Origin: Crenarchaeota archaeon SCGC AAA471-B05
Lineage (GTDB): Archaea; Thermoproteota; Thermoprotei; Gearchaeales; Gearchaeaceae
Assembly (NCBI GenBank): GCA_000380705.1
Contig: AQYM01000021.1
Location: 35,226 to 51,678 of the forward strand
DNA: 16,453 nt
Direction: 5' to 3'
The position numbers were made by a program, and so were the translations under genes. The notes beneath the pieces are model-generated. The model was not told where the DNA came from. It saw only the letters and a program-made list of their open reading frames with translations, and did not search any database. Positions 1 to 7,534 of the stretch are shown here, piece by piece; position 1 is the first letter of the stretch, and the number at the start of each line of letters is the position of its first letter.

Positions 1-804
1 CCATAATGGGGATGCATTAACTTCTAAAACATAATATTCGTTATTTTCTTCAGCTATATCTATCCCGCTATAATATAACCCTAATTCTTGATTTATCATA
101 ATAGAAACTTTTTCTAATTCTTTAGGGATTTCTATTTTTACTTCCTTAGCTCCTTGATAAATATTTGTTTTCCAATTATTCGATTCTCTTGCTATTGCAC
201 CCAACACTGTATCTCCAACAATAAATATTCTTAAGTCTCTACCTGGTTTGTTAATATATTTTTGAAGATAAAGAGTATAACCTTTTTCTTTAAGTTGACT
301 AATTAACCTATAAGCTATATCTGGATTATCAATCAAAACACTTCCTATACCCCTTGATCCTATCATTGGTTTAATTACACATTTCTTATTCCTTTTAACA
401 AACTCATAAGCTAAAAATTCATCTTCGGTTATTAATGTTTCAGGAACTTTTATTTTTTTCGAGGCTAAAATACTTAAAGAAACGAATTTATTTCTTGCCT
501 TCATAAAAGCTTCTATTGGGTTTACAACAATTTTACCCATTCTTTCTATGTTATGGATTAAGTTTATTCTATATTCCAACTTTTCAGCACTTAATGAAGA
601 ACCGATACTTCTAAGGATAAAAAAATCTATTTTATTTATTGGTTTACCTCCGTAAGTTACTGTAACGTTTCCTTCCCTAATTTCACATGCAAACTTATCT
701 ATATTTAAATAGTAAGCATGATGATTTCTTCTTTTTATTTCTTTTAAGAAACATAAGCTTGTATATGAAGGAGTAGAATCACTTCCTATTACAGCACCAT
801 ACAT
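1..804 (-). CDS. RimK-family ATP-grasp ligase, C-terminus cut by window edge
   Basis: The frame is open from an ATG at 804 to the window edge: 268 codons without a stop. The product reads as an ATP-grasp ligase of the RimK/MptN/CofF/LysX group, which joins an amino acid (usually glutamate) to a carboxylate through an acyl phosphate. Visible: the ATP-binding segment VIKPMIGSRGIGSVLI near residue 150, the QKYINKPGRDLRIFIVGD core near 190-205, and at the edge the metal-binding GIDIAEENNEYYVLEVNASP. Only a few dozen residues should be missing. An in-frame TAA lies 12 bases before the ATG, and a TATA-like box about 24 bases upstream suggests a leaderless transcript. The substrate is not readable. 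A glutamate ligase for a pterin cofactor (MptN-like) is a reasonable guess for this lineage. The N-terminus does not resemble the lysine-biosynthesis LysX that I know. Confidence 0.85.
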   Translation of the reverse strand, partial: MYGAVIGSDSTPSYTSLCFLKEIKRRNHHAYYLNIDKFACEIREGNVTVTYGGKPINKIDFFILRSIGSSLSAEKLEYRINLIHNIERMGKIVVNPIEAFMKARNKFVSLSILASKKIKVPETLITEDEFLAYEFVKRNKKCVIKPMIGSRGIGSVLIDNPDIAYRLISQLKEKGYTLYLQKYINKPGRDLRIFIVGDTVLGAIARESNNWKTNIYQGAKEVKIEIPKELEKVSIMINQELGLYYSGIDIAEENNEYYVLEVNASPLW

Positions 805-817
805 ATCTAGTATAGGT

Positions 818-835
818 TAAACATATTTAAATATA
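818..835 (-). promoter_or_regulatory. TATA-like promoter of the ATP-grasp gene, overlapping the ileS stop codon
   Basis: Read on the minus strand, the stretch holds ATATTTAAATATG, centred near 828, about 24-26 bases before the ATG at 804. This is the usual distance for a leaderless crenarchaeal gene. The box overlaps the TAA of the upstream ileS gene (827-829), so the ligase appears to have its own promoter at the end of the preceding coding sequence. Inferred from spacing and base composition. Confidence 0.5.
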
Positions 836-3800
836 TTTTTTTATTCCGATTAAATATATTTCATCATCTATCTCCCATTCCTTTATTAAGTCACCTTCAA
901 TTTTTTCCTTTGATTTAAACTCGATATTAAGTGCTTGTGTTTCTGTTAGGATGTAATTCAATTGGGTTTTTAGCATATCTTCTTCTTCTTTTGCAGGTGG
1001 ATTTATAAAGATCAATATTTTATCAGTGATTTTTAAATCCAAAATTTTTCGCATAACTTGTATTCTTCTTATAATCTCCCTTGCTAAACTTTCGCTTTCT
1101 AATTCGGGTGTTGTTGTAAAATCTGTGAATATAATTCCATATTTTGTTTCAATGGAAGAAAATTCACTTTTAACATTTTCAGAAAAGTTTAACATCTCTG
1201 AAGTTAACTTTACATTTCCTGTACTTGTCTCTACTTCTATTTCGCCTTTATCTTTTAATTCCTTTAATATTCTTTCTGAATCTATACTTTGTAGGACTTT
1301 TTCTACCTCCTTTATTTTATCTTTAAGGATTGGTCCTGCTTTAGAATAATTTAGTTTTATGTTATAAACTATAAAGTATTTTTTTGCTTCTTCTTCGCTC
1401 ATAATTTCTATTTCTTTAACGTTCAGTTGATCTTTTAATAATTTTGAATAGTTTCTAATTATAGTAATTACTTCGTTATTATTCGTGACAAAAATTATCC
1501 GTTTTATAGGCTTTCTAACCTTTATACCTTTTTTCATTCTTAATGCAAAAGAACTTGAAACAATTTCCCTTACTATTTCCATTTCGGTTAAAATCTTCCT
1601 ATTAGGCTCCCTATAAGTAGGCCAATTTAGCAAATGTATACTTTCAATGCCTAAAAGTTCTTTGGCAAAAAATTGATATATATATTCAGTCATAAATGGA
1701 GCATAAGGGCTTAATAAGATTAAGCATTCGAATAAAGCTTTAAATAAAGCATAGTATGCTGCATTTTTAGCAGGATCTTCTTTTTCAACCCAAACTCTTT
1801 TTCTTATTATTCGTATATACCATCTACTTATATCATTGACTATGAAATCTAACAAAGTTTTTAAACCTATAAAATTGGACATTTTTTCGAAACTTTCTGT
1901 TACTGTCTTCTTAACTTCCTCCAATTTTTCCAATAACCAAAGATCTTCAATTTCTAAATAATCAAATTCCTTAAATGTTAATGGGTTAAATTTATCTAAA
2001 CACATATATAAAGAAGCAAAATAGTAGGTATTCCATATTATATTAAGCGTCTTAAATATTTCTTGTAAACCTCTAAGTGAAAATTTAAGATCTTCCCATG
2101 TAGTATTCATTAACTCGTATACTCTTAAGGAATCCCTACCGTATTTAGATATAACATCGTCAGGATTTATAACATTTCCTAAACTTTTATGCATAGCCCT
2201 TCCTGTTTCATCCAAAGACCATCCATGCATAATTACTCTTTTATAAGGTGCCTTTTCAAAAGTTATAACTGAAGTTACCAATAATGTATAAAACCACCCT
2301 CTTATTTGATCTAAACCCTCTATTATTAAATCGGCAGGAAATAACTTATCAAACATTTCAGATTTTGATGGGTAATTTAAACTTGCCCAAGAAGCAGCTC
2401 CTGAATCTACCCATACATCTAAAACATCCGACACTCTTTTTGCTATATTTCCACATTTGTTGCATTTAACTTCTATGTTATCTATCCATGGCCTATGTAA
2501 ATCAATCTTATTAGCTTCGATCAATATTACAGAATTTGCAATAAGTTCTTGAATTGAACCTATTACAATTATGTTTTCGCATTTGGAGCATATCCAAATT
2601 GGTAAAGGTATACCCCAGTATCTCTGCCTAGAAATTGCCCATTCATGAGCCCCTCTGAGCCACGGAAGAAATCTGTTCTCCAACGCAAAATTTGGACACC
2701 ATTCTGTTTTCATCGCTTCTTCTATTAATTTTTCTTTAATTTTTGGTACATCGATAAACCATTGTTCTGATAGTTTTAAAATTAACGGCGTTTTACATCT
2801 CCAACAATGGGGATACTTATGGGATATTTTACCTACATAAAATACAGCGTTGACTTTCTTTAAATCTTCTATTATTTTCTCATTAGCTTCAAAAACGTTT
2901 AATCCTTTATATCTCTCTATTTCCTCTGTATATCTGCCATTATTATCAACAGGTGATAACATAGGTAAATTATACCTTTTACCTAAGTCATAATCTTCTT
3001 TACCATGTCCTGGTGCTATATGAACCAAACCTGTACCTTCTAGCATGCTAACATATTCTTCGCTTAGGATTACCTTATGTTTTATTTCCTTTTGTATTTT
3101 GATATATTCGGAAAGAGGATTGATATAAATTCTTCCTTCAAGTTCTTGACCGGATATTTCTTTTAAAACAGATAAATTTATTCCTGTTTCTTTTTCAATT
3201 TCTTCCTTTCTTTTTTTGGCTATAATTATTATTTCATTGTTTGGGCTAATTGTATAGAGATACGTTTCATTAGGGTTTACCGCTACAGCAACGTTAGAAG
3301 GTAAAGTCCATGGAGTGGTGGTCCATACAAGTAAATAAGCATCTTCATCTTCAAGTTTAAATTTAACATATAACGAAGGATCTTCTTTTATTCTATATTC
3401 ATCTGTTACTTCGTATCCTGCTAGAACTGTTTCACATCTAGGGCACCAGTGCACTACTTGAAGTCCTTTATAAAGTAAACCCTTTTCATAGGCTTTTTTT
3501 ATAAAATACCATACACCTTCAATATACTCGTTAGTTATTGTCATATAAGGATTATCCCAATCCATCAAGATTCCTAAATTTTTAAATTGTCTTTCTTGAA
3601 TTTTCAAATTTTCAAGTGCATATTCTCGACATTTATTTATAAATTTATCAATTCCGAAATTTTCAATATCTTTTTTTGTTTTAAAGTTTAATTTTTGTTC
3701 AACTTGCACCTCAATAGGCAATCCATGCATATCATAACCAGGTATATCCCAAACATCATAGCCATTCATTCTATAAAATCTTAAGTAAGAATCTTTGATT

Positions 3801-3988
3801 ATTTTATTCCATGCAGTACCTACATGAATAGGATTTGTAACATACGGTGGTCCGTCTAAAAAATAGAACTTCTTTACTCCTTTATTCTTTTCTTTTATTT
3901 TTTTGTAAATTTGATTTGTTTCCCAATATTTAAATACTTCTTCTTCAGCCTTTATTGGTTCGTAAGTTTTTGGTAGTTCTTTTATCAT
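827..3988 (-). CDS. ileS: Isoleucyl-tRNA synthetase
   Basis: Class Ia aminoacyl-tRNA synthetase that charges tRNA-Ile with isoleucine in the cytoplasm and hydrolyses mischarged Val-tRNA-Ile in its editing domain. At 1053 residues it is full length for the family. The class I HIGH motif appears as HVGT at residues 55-58, after the typical FLDGPPY segment. The KMSKS loop reads AMHKSLGN near residue 600. Cysteine pairs WCPRC (about 183), CWRC (about 396), CSKC (about 467) and CNKC (about 509) suggest bound zinc. The editing domain contains WTTTPWTLPSN (about 223-233), typical for IleRS/ValRS. The downstream half carries the anticodon-binding helical domain with DISRWYIRIIRKRVW. The ATG at 3988 begins MIKELPKTYEP, a normal family N-terminus. 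It is transcribed divergently from the resolvase gene. Confidence 0.97.
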   Translation of the reverse strand: MIKELPKTYEPIKAEEEVFKYWETNQIYKKIKEKNKGVKKFYFLDGPPYVTNPIHVGTAWNKIIKDSYLRFYRMNGYDVWDIPGYDMHGLPIEVQVEQKLNFKTKKDIENFGIDKFINKCREYALENLKIQERQFKNLGILMDWDNPYMTITNEYIEGVWYFIKKAYEKGLLYKGLQVVHWCPRCETVLAGYEVTDEYRIKEDPSLYVKFKLEDEDAYLLVWTTTPWTLPSNVAVAVNPNETYLYTISPNNEIIIIAKKRKEEIEKETGINLSVLKEISGQELEGRIYINPLSEYIKIQKEIKHKVILSEEYVSMLEGTGLVHIAPGHGKEDYDLGKRYNLPMLSPVDNNGRYTEEIERYKGLNVFEANEKIIEDLKKVNAVFYVGKISHKYPHCWRCKTPLILKLSEQWFIDVPKIKEKLIEEAMKTEWCPNFALENRFLPWLRGAHEWAISRQRYWGIPLPIWICSKCENIIVIGSIQELIANSVILIEANKIDLHRPWIDNIEVKCNKCGNIAKRVSDVLDVWVDSGAASWASLNYPSKSEMFDKLFPADLIIEGLDQIRGWFYTLLVTSVITFEKAPYKRVIMHGWSLDETGRAMHKSLGNVINPDDVISKYGRDSLRVYELMNTTWEDLKFSLRGLQEIFKTLNIIWNTYYFASLYMCLDKFNPLTFKEFDYLEIEDLWLLEKLEEVKKTVTESFEKMSNFIGLKTLLDFIVNDISRWYIRIIRKRVWVEKEDPAKNAAYYALFKALFECLILLSPYAPFMTEYIYQFFAKELLGIESIHLLNWPTYREPNRKILTEMEIVREIVSSSFALRMKKGIKVRKPIKRIIFVTNNNEVITIIRNYSKLLKDQLNVKEIEIMSEEEAKKYFIVYNIKLNYSKAGPILKDKIKEVEKVLQSIDSERILKELKDKGEIEVETSTGNVKLTSEMLNFSENVKSEFSSIETKYGIIFTDFTTTPELESESLAREIIRRIQVMRKILDLKITDKILIFINPPAKEEEDMLKTQLNYILTETQALNIEFKSKEKIEGDLIKEWEIDDEIYLIGIKKYI

Positions 3989-4032
3989 AATCGTAATAAA
4001 TCTATTTAATATCTTACAATAAAAAATTTGAT
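3989..4032. promoter_or_regulatory. Divergent promoter region between ileS and the Holliday junction resolvase gene
   Basis: Only 44 bases separate the two start codons. The centre (about 4001-4016) reads TCTATTTAATATCTTAC, which is TATA-like on both strands and lies about 25 bases before either start. No Shine-Dalgarno sequence is seen, which fits leaderless transcripts in both directions. Inferred from spacing and composition. Confidence 0.55.
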
Positions 4033-4386
4033 GTGGAAATAAAAGAAAAAGGTAAAAAATATGAAAGAGAATTGGTTGAATTGCTTAAAAAATATGGTTG
4101 GCATAGCCGAAGAATTCCTGCTAGTTTATTAGATGTAATAGCAACTAAAAATGATAGAATTGCTGTATTTGAAGTTAAATTTACAAAAGAAGAAAAAATA
4201 AAAATCTTAAAAGAACAAGTTGCTAACTTATATGATTGGCTTTCCTTTTTTTCTTACTATCCAAAAAAAGAAGCTATTATAGCTGTTAAATTTAAAAGAA
4301 AAGGATGGAAATTTATTAATGTTAAAGAAATAAAAGATTATAGCATAAGTTGTGATATGATTAATACTTGGATACCATGGGAATGA
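4033..4386 (+). CDS. hjc: Archaeal Holliday junction resolvase (Hjc/Hje family), short form
   Basis: A structure-selective endonuclease that cuts four-way DNA junctions during recombination and fork repair. The product is 117 residues. The archaeal resolvase nuclease fold is recognisable: KGKKYERELVELLKKYGW with E11 or E13 as the N-terminal acidic ligand, then RIPAS with S31, D34, and the PD-(D/E)xK core FEVK with E47 and K49, followed by the conserved EQ at 61-62. The start is GTG at 4033; the frame is closed upstream by a TAA at 3997 and has no ATG. The loop between S31 and D34 is much shorter than in the Sulfolobus Hjc I recall, where about ten residues separate the equivalent Ser and Asp. 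The protein also ends soon after the core. Whether it is Hjc or Hje is not decidable here. It overlaps the following metalloprotease gene. Confidence 0.88.
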   Translation: MEIKEKGKKYERELVELLKKYGWHSRRIPASLLDVIATKNDRIAVFEVKFTKEEKIKILKEQVANLYDWLSFFSYYPKKEAIIAVKFKRKGWKFINVKEIKDYSISCDMINTWIPWE

Positions 4387-4892
4387 GTCCAATTATTAAT
4401 ATAGTATATGAAATAGATGATATTGAAGCGATAAATAGTATAGTTGAAGCCGTAAAAGAAGTATACGGATTTGAAGTTTTTTCAGAATATAATAAAATAA
4501 ACGTTGAGTTTGCATACAATTTATCTAGGAAGCAATATGATGCATTAAAGATCCTATTTAATCATAGATATCCTGTAAGTAAAAATATCCTAACGTTACT
4601 TGTTATCGATAAAGATATATATGTTTCTCCTTTAAACTTTTGTTTTGGTCTTGCAATAGACAAAATTGCTATAATTTCAACTTTTAGATTAATTTCTCAA
4701 GATCGTGAAATTTTCTTATCTAGATGTAAAAAAGAAGCAATACATGAAATAGGACATATGTTAGGTTTGTCTCATTGTAAAAATTATACTTGCGTAATGT
4801 TCTTCAGCAATTCCATAGCAGATACGGATAGAAAAAGTTATAGAATGTGTGATGTTTGTAAAAGTAAAATTAAAAAAAGTTTATCAAAATAA
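4377..4892 (+). CDS. amzA: Archaemetzincin, zinc metalloprotease
   Basis: A putative zinc-dependent peptidase of the archaemetzincin family; its physiological substrate is not established. The extended zinc motif HEIGHMLGLSHC lies around residue 123, with E as general base and three His ligands. It is followed by CVM after four residues and by CDVC about 16 residues further on, the second structural zinc site that defines the family. At about 170 residues it has the usual length. Possible starts are TTG 4368, ATG 4377 and ATG 4383. I use 4377; 4383 would give an ATGA overlap with the resolvase stop (4384-4386). Either way the two genes overlap and are probably translationally coupled. The C-terminus is very basic (KSKIKKSLSK). 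Confidence 0.93.
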   Translation: MGMSPIINIVYEIDDIEAINSIVEAVKEVYGFEVFSEYNKINVEFAYNLSRKQYDALKILFNHRYPVSKNILTLLVIDKDIYVSPLNFCFGLAIDKIAIISTFRLISQDREIFLSRCKKEAIHEIGHMLGLSHCKNYTCVMFFSNSIADTDRKSYRMCDVCKSKIKKSLSK

Positions 4893-4943
4893 TTAATTCT
4901 GTATTAAATTTTGCTGTCTTCTCTACCCTAAAGGACGAAGTTT

Positions 4944-5795
4944 TCAGTCTATTGTAAAAACTGAAGTTAAAACTAATAATACATTAGACTTCTTTTCCTT
5001 TATTCGTCTATAAATATATCCTATCCATTCTTCGCCATAAGGAACATATTCTTCAACCCTAAACCTATAGCTTAATAAGTATCTTTTTAAATCATTCCTA
5101 ACTCCTCTTAGAAAAGCATAGGTAGGATATTTCATGTAAATTTTACTCAATTTAAGACTTTCTTGAATTATTTTGTCATCATGTGTAGCTATAGTAAACT
5201 TATCGGAATTCTCAAAAAGATATTTCATAATTTCCAAATAATTTTTATTTATCTCACTTTTTTTCTTATAAGCTATAGTTGCAGGTTCGCTATAAGCACC
5301 TTTAACTAATCTTATTTCTCCTCCATTTTTCACAATTCTTTTTACGTCGTTTAAACTTCTTTTTAGATAAGCTTGAATTGCGATACCAGAATTTTTATAC
5401 GTATCTAAACTCTTTAAATAAATCTCTATAGTTTTTGAAGTATATTTGGAACTTTCCATATCCAACCATACTTTTATGTTATTTTTCTTAGCTTCACTTA
5501 TCAATTCGAAAAAATTATCTTCACATAATTTTTCATCAACATACAATCCTAACTGTGTTAATTTTATAGATATTGAAGAATCTAGTTTATAGAATTTTAT
5601 GAGTCTTAATAAATGAATATATTCTTCTAGATTTCTTTTAACTTTTTCTTTTTCTTTAATATATTCACCTAAATAATTTAAAATTACCCCCATTCCTTTT
5701 TCGTTAATGTGTTTAGCAACCTTAATTGCATCAGTTATATAAGGTCCAGCTATCCATCTTTTAACTAAAGGAGCGAATATATGAGTAATTTTCAT
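4944..5795 (-). CDS. Proline dehydrogenase (FAD-dependent)
   Basis: Oxidises L-proline to 1-pyrroline-5-carboxylate, passing electrons to FAD, as the first step of proline catabolism. The 283-residue product matches monofunctional PRODH from end to end. The N-terminus has KRWIAGPYITDAIKVAKHIN and GVILNYLGEY. The flavin and substrate barrel follows with IRLVKGAY near residue 165, ATHDD near 205, AFLRGVRND near 231, and the C-terminal substrate-binding YVPYGEEWIGYIYRRIKE near 248-268 with its paired arginines. It has no aldehyde dehydrogenase domain, and no P5C dehydrogenase gene lies in the window. It is divergent from etfB and converges on amzA with 51 bases between. The shared promoter with ETF suggests that ETF or a linked quinone pool accepts its electrons, which is inference. 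Confidence 0.92.
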   Translation of the reverse strand: MKITHIFAPLVKRWIAGPYITDAIKVAKHINEKGMGVILNYLGEYIKEKEKVKRNLEEYIHLLRLIKFYKLDSSISIKLTQLGLYVDEKLCEDNFFELISEAKKNNIKVWLDMESSKYTSKTIEIYLKSLDTYKNSGIAIQAYLKRSLNDVKRIVKNGGEIRLVKGAYSEPATIAYKKKSEINKNYLEIMKYLFENSDKFTIATHDDKIIQESLKLSKIYMKYPTYAFLRGVRNDLKRYLLSYRFRVEEYVPYGEEWIGYIYRRIKEKKSNVLLVLTSVFTID

Positions 5796-5843
5796 CTAAC
5801 ATACAAATAAAAAAGTTATTTATTATAATTATTTAAAGAAATA
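5796..5843. promoter_or_regulatory. Divergent promoter region between proline dehydrogenase and etfB
   Basis: 48 bases lie between the start codons at 5795 (-) and 5844 (+). The midpoint, GTTATTTATTATAA (about 5815-5828), is TATA-like on both strands and sits about 22-27 bases from each start. This suggests co-expression of the dehydrogenase and its likely electron acceptor. No operator repeat is evident. Confidence 0.55.
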
Positions 5844-6584
5844 ATGCGAATAGCTGTATTGGTAAAAATCATAAGAAAACTAAAACTTGAAGAAAAAACC
5901 TATAATTATGAAAAATTAATTAATCCTTATGATTTAAGGGGAATATTGGAAGCGTATTTATTAATTAAAAAATTTGGAGGAGAAACATTTGTAGTAAGCA
6001 TATGTGAAGAAAAGGATGATATTGAAATTCTCAAGCGTGTCTTTGATTGGGGCGTTGATAATTTAGTTATAGCACATGATCCGCTGTTTAAGGATTTAGA
6101 TATACTTGCAAAATCAAAAGTAATCTCGGCTGTTATCAAGAAAATACCAAAAACGTTGGATATAATTTTATTTTCACAATATTCACCAGATAATACACAT
6201 GGTTCATTAAGTCTATTTGTAGCTGAAAAATTGAACTTACCGCATTTATACGGAGTAAGGAAATTCTGGATTGAAGATAGTAAAGTTGTTTCCGAAATTA
6301 TTACTAATAACGAAATCATCTATAAAGAGGTAAGAATGCCTGTTTTGATTGCTTTAGAACCAGTGTTGGTTGATTTCACAAAATATAGTTTAACATCCAC
6401 TGGTAAAAAAACTTTACTTATCTGGGATTCTAAATTCTTAGGTTTAAAGCCTGATGAATTAAAATCTAAGTTAAGATTGGTAAACAAATATCCAATATTC
6501 CCAAAACGAGAAGTGAAAATCATTACAGCACAAAATTATAAAGAAATAGCTTCAAAAGTTGTTGATTTATTAAAAATAACATGA
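5844..6584 (+). CDS. etfB: Electron transfer flavoprotein, beta subunit
   Basis: Small subunit of ETF, the soluble heterodimer that takes electrons from flavin dehydrogenases. Family features: the MRIAVLVKIIRK start, INPYDLRGILEAYLL near residue 30, GGETFVVSI near 51, the GVDNLVIAHD strand near 75, and the nucleotide-loop equivalent SQYSPDNTHGSLSLFVAEKLNLP near 112-134. In ordinary EtfB the last segment is closer to GxQxxDxDxGQ, so the AMP/FAD-contacting residues are only partly kept. The VRMPVLIALEP segment near 169 corresponds to the usual LPAVVTxxxxxNEPRYPSL. At 246 residues it is near normal. The stop TGA overlaps the etfA start in an ATGA arrangement, so the two subunits are translationally coupled. 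Confidence 0.85.
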   Translation: MRIAVLVKIIRKLKLEEKTYNYEKLINPYDLRGILEAYLLIKKFGGETFVVSICEEKDDIEILKRVFDWGVDNLVIAHDPLFKDLDILAKSKVISAVIKKIPKTLDIILFSQYSPDNTHGSLSLFVAEKLNLPHLYGVRKFWIEDSKVVSEIITNNEIIYKEVRMPVLIALEPVLVDFTKYSLTSTGKKTLLIWDSKFLGLKPDELKSKLRLVNKYPIFPKREVKIITAQNYKEIASKVVDLLKIT

Positions 6585-7525
6585 AAATAGCTTGTTTTTC
6601 TTCATATAAAGAAAAACTTAAGTATCTTATATCCAAAGCAAATAATTTCACTAATTCCGAAATTCACTGTATTATATTAAATTATTATTTTAATAGGGAT
6701 GAAATAGAGGAAATTTCTAAGCTTAGCGTTGGAAAACTGATTATATTAACCAATTTGCTATTTATGAGATATGATTATGAAGCGTTTGAACTAGGTTTAG
6801 CTGAATACTTTAAAAAATATAAACCTGATTTAATCTTAACCACCTCTCTAATAAATGATATTGAAGTTTGTGCAAGACTTGCCTCTAAATTAGATATACC
6901 TTTTCTCAATTACTGCGTAGATTTTCAATTTAAGGATGATAATAAATTATTAGCTAAAAGGTTTGAATATGAAGGATCTTATATTTCTGAGTATGAAATT
7001 AATTTCCCTGCAATCATTTCAATTATTCCCGAAGAAAAATGTAATCTAGCAATTGGGGGAGCAAAAGAAATCGAGGAAAATGTTGTTACTGTAAATGTAT
7101 CTAGAGTTTTAATCCGTGATGTAATAAAGCAAGAAACAAAATTCGATGAATTAAAGGAATCCAAAGTTATAATTACAATAGGAGAAGAAATCAAGGATAA
7201 GAAATTATTACCTAAATTAGAAAGTTTCGCCAAAATTTTAAATGGAAGAATATCAACCAACAAATTCTTTTCAATAAAAAACGGCTGGTTTAAAGAATGG
7301 ATAGGATTCTCAGGTGCAAATTCTTCTTATGATTTAATAATTAATTTTGGGGTGAATGAAATTTTTGATTTTATTGGCGTTTTAAGCAGGGCTAAAAGAG
7401 TTATAACTATCACCTTAAATCCTGAAAATGAAATAAACAATTTTAGTGATTATATAATTTTAGCAAATCCTAATAAAATAATAGATGAGTTAATTCGAGA
7501 ATTAACTAAAAGGATAAAGAAATAA
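6581..7525 (+). CDS. etfA: Electron transfer flavoprotein, alpha subunit, with divergent FAD site
   Basis: Large subunit of ETF, which normally binds the redox-active FAD in its C-terminal domain. Order and spacing match EtfA: an N-terminal Rossmann-like half with PDLILTTSLINDIEVCARLASKLDIPFL, then the FPAIISIIPE strand, then KVIITIGEEIKDKKLLPKLESFAKIL leading into the FAD domain near residue 195. The signature elements of that domain are altered. The SR pair after the GG loop is replaced by RISTNKFF. The GQTG motif reads IGFSGA near 240. The SGAIQH flavin loop reads FGVNEIFDF near 256. INxDPxAPIFxxADY reads LNPENEINNFSDY, which is recognisable. At 314 residues the length is normal and the frame intact, so this is not an obvious pseudogene. 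Flavin binding may be weak, altered or lost. Confidence 0.82.
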   Translation: MKIACFSSYKEKLKYLISKANNFTNSEIHCIILNYYFNRDEIEEISKLSVGKLIILTNLLFMRYDYEAFELGLAEYFKKYKPDLILTTSLINDIEVCARLASKLDIPFLNYCVDFQFKDDNKLLAKRFEYEGSYISEYEINFPAIISIIPEEKCNLAIGGAKEIEENVVTVNVSRVLIRDVIKQETKFDELKESKVIITIGEEIKDKKLLPKLESFAKILNGRISTNKFFSIKNGWFKEWIGFSGANSSYDLIINFGVNEIFDFIGVLSRAKRVITITLNPENEINNFSDYIILANPNKIIDELIRELTKRIKK

Positions 7526-7534
7526 TTTTATTTA

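Noticed and set aside
1026..1349. Open frames of about 60-130 codons opposite ileS, etfB, etfA, nnr, atpB and atpA
   Set aside because: They lie wholly antisense to well-recognised genes, have low-complexity Ser/Leu/Ile-rich products and match no family. They are by-products of AT-rich coding sequence.
4368..4376. TTG 4368 as the archaemetzincin start
   Set aside because: Two ATG codons follow within 15 bases, and the TTG form adds only residues encoded within the resolvase gene.
4893..4943. Extra small gene or RNA between amzA and proline dehydrogenase
   Set aside because: The 51-base gap has no start-stop frame of note and no convincing stem.
4915..4970. End of a transposon (AAAGGACGAAGTTTTCAG with a nearby inverted TTCAGT/ACTGAA)
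   Set aside because: The repeat is only six bases and partly inside the proline dehydrogenase gene. There is no transposase, target duplication or second end in the window.
6581..7525. etfA as a decayed pseudogene
   Set aside because: The frame is full length, overlaps etfB normally and keeps the overall domain order. Motif change without frameshift or stop points to divergence, not decay.
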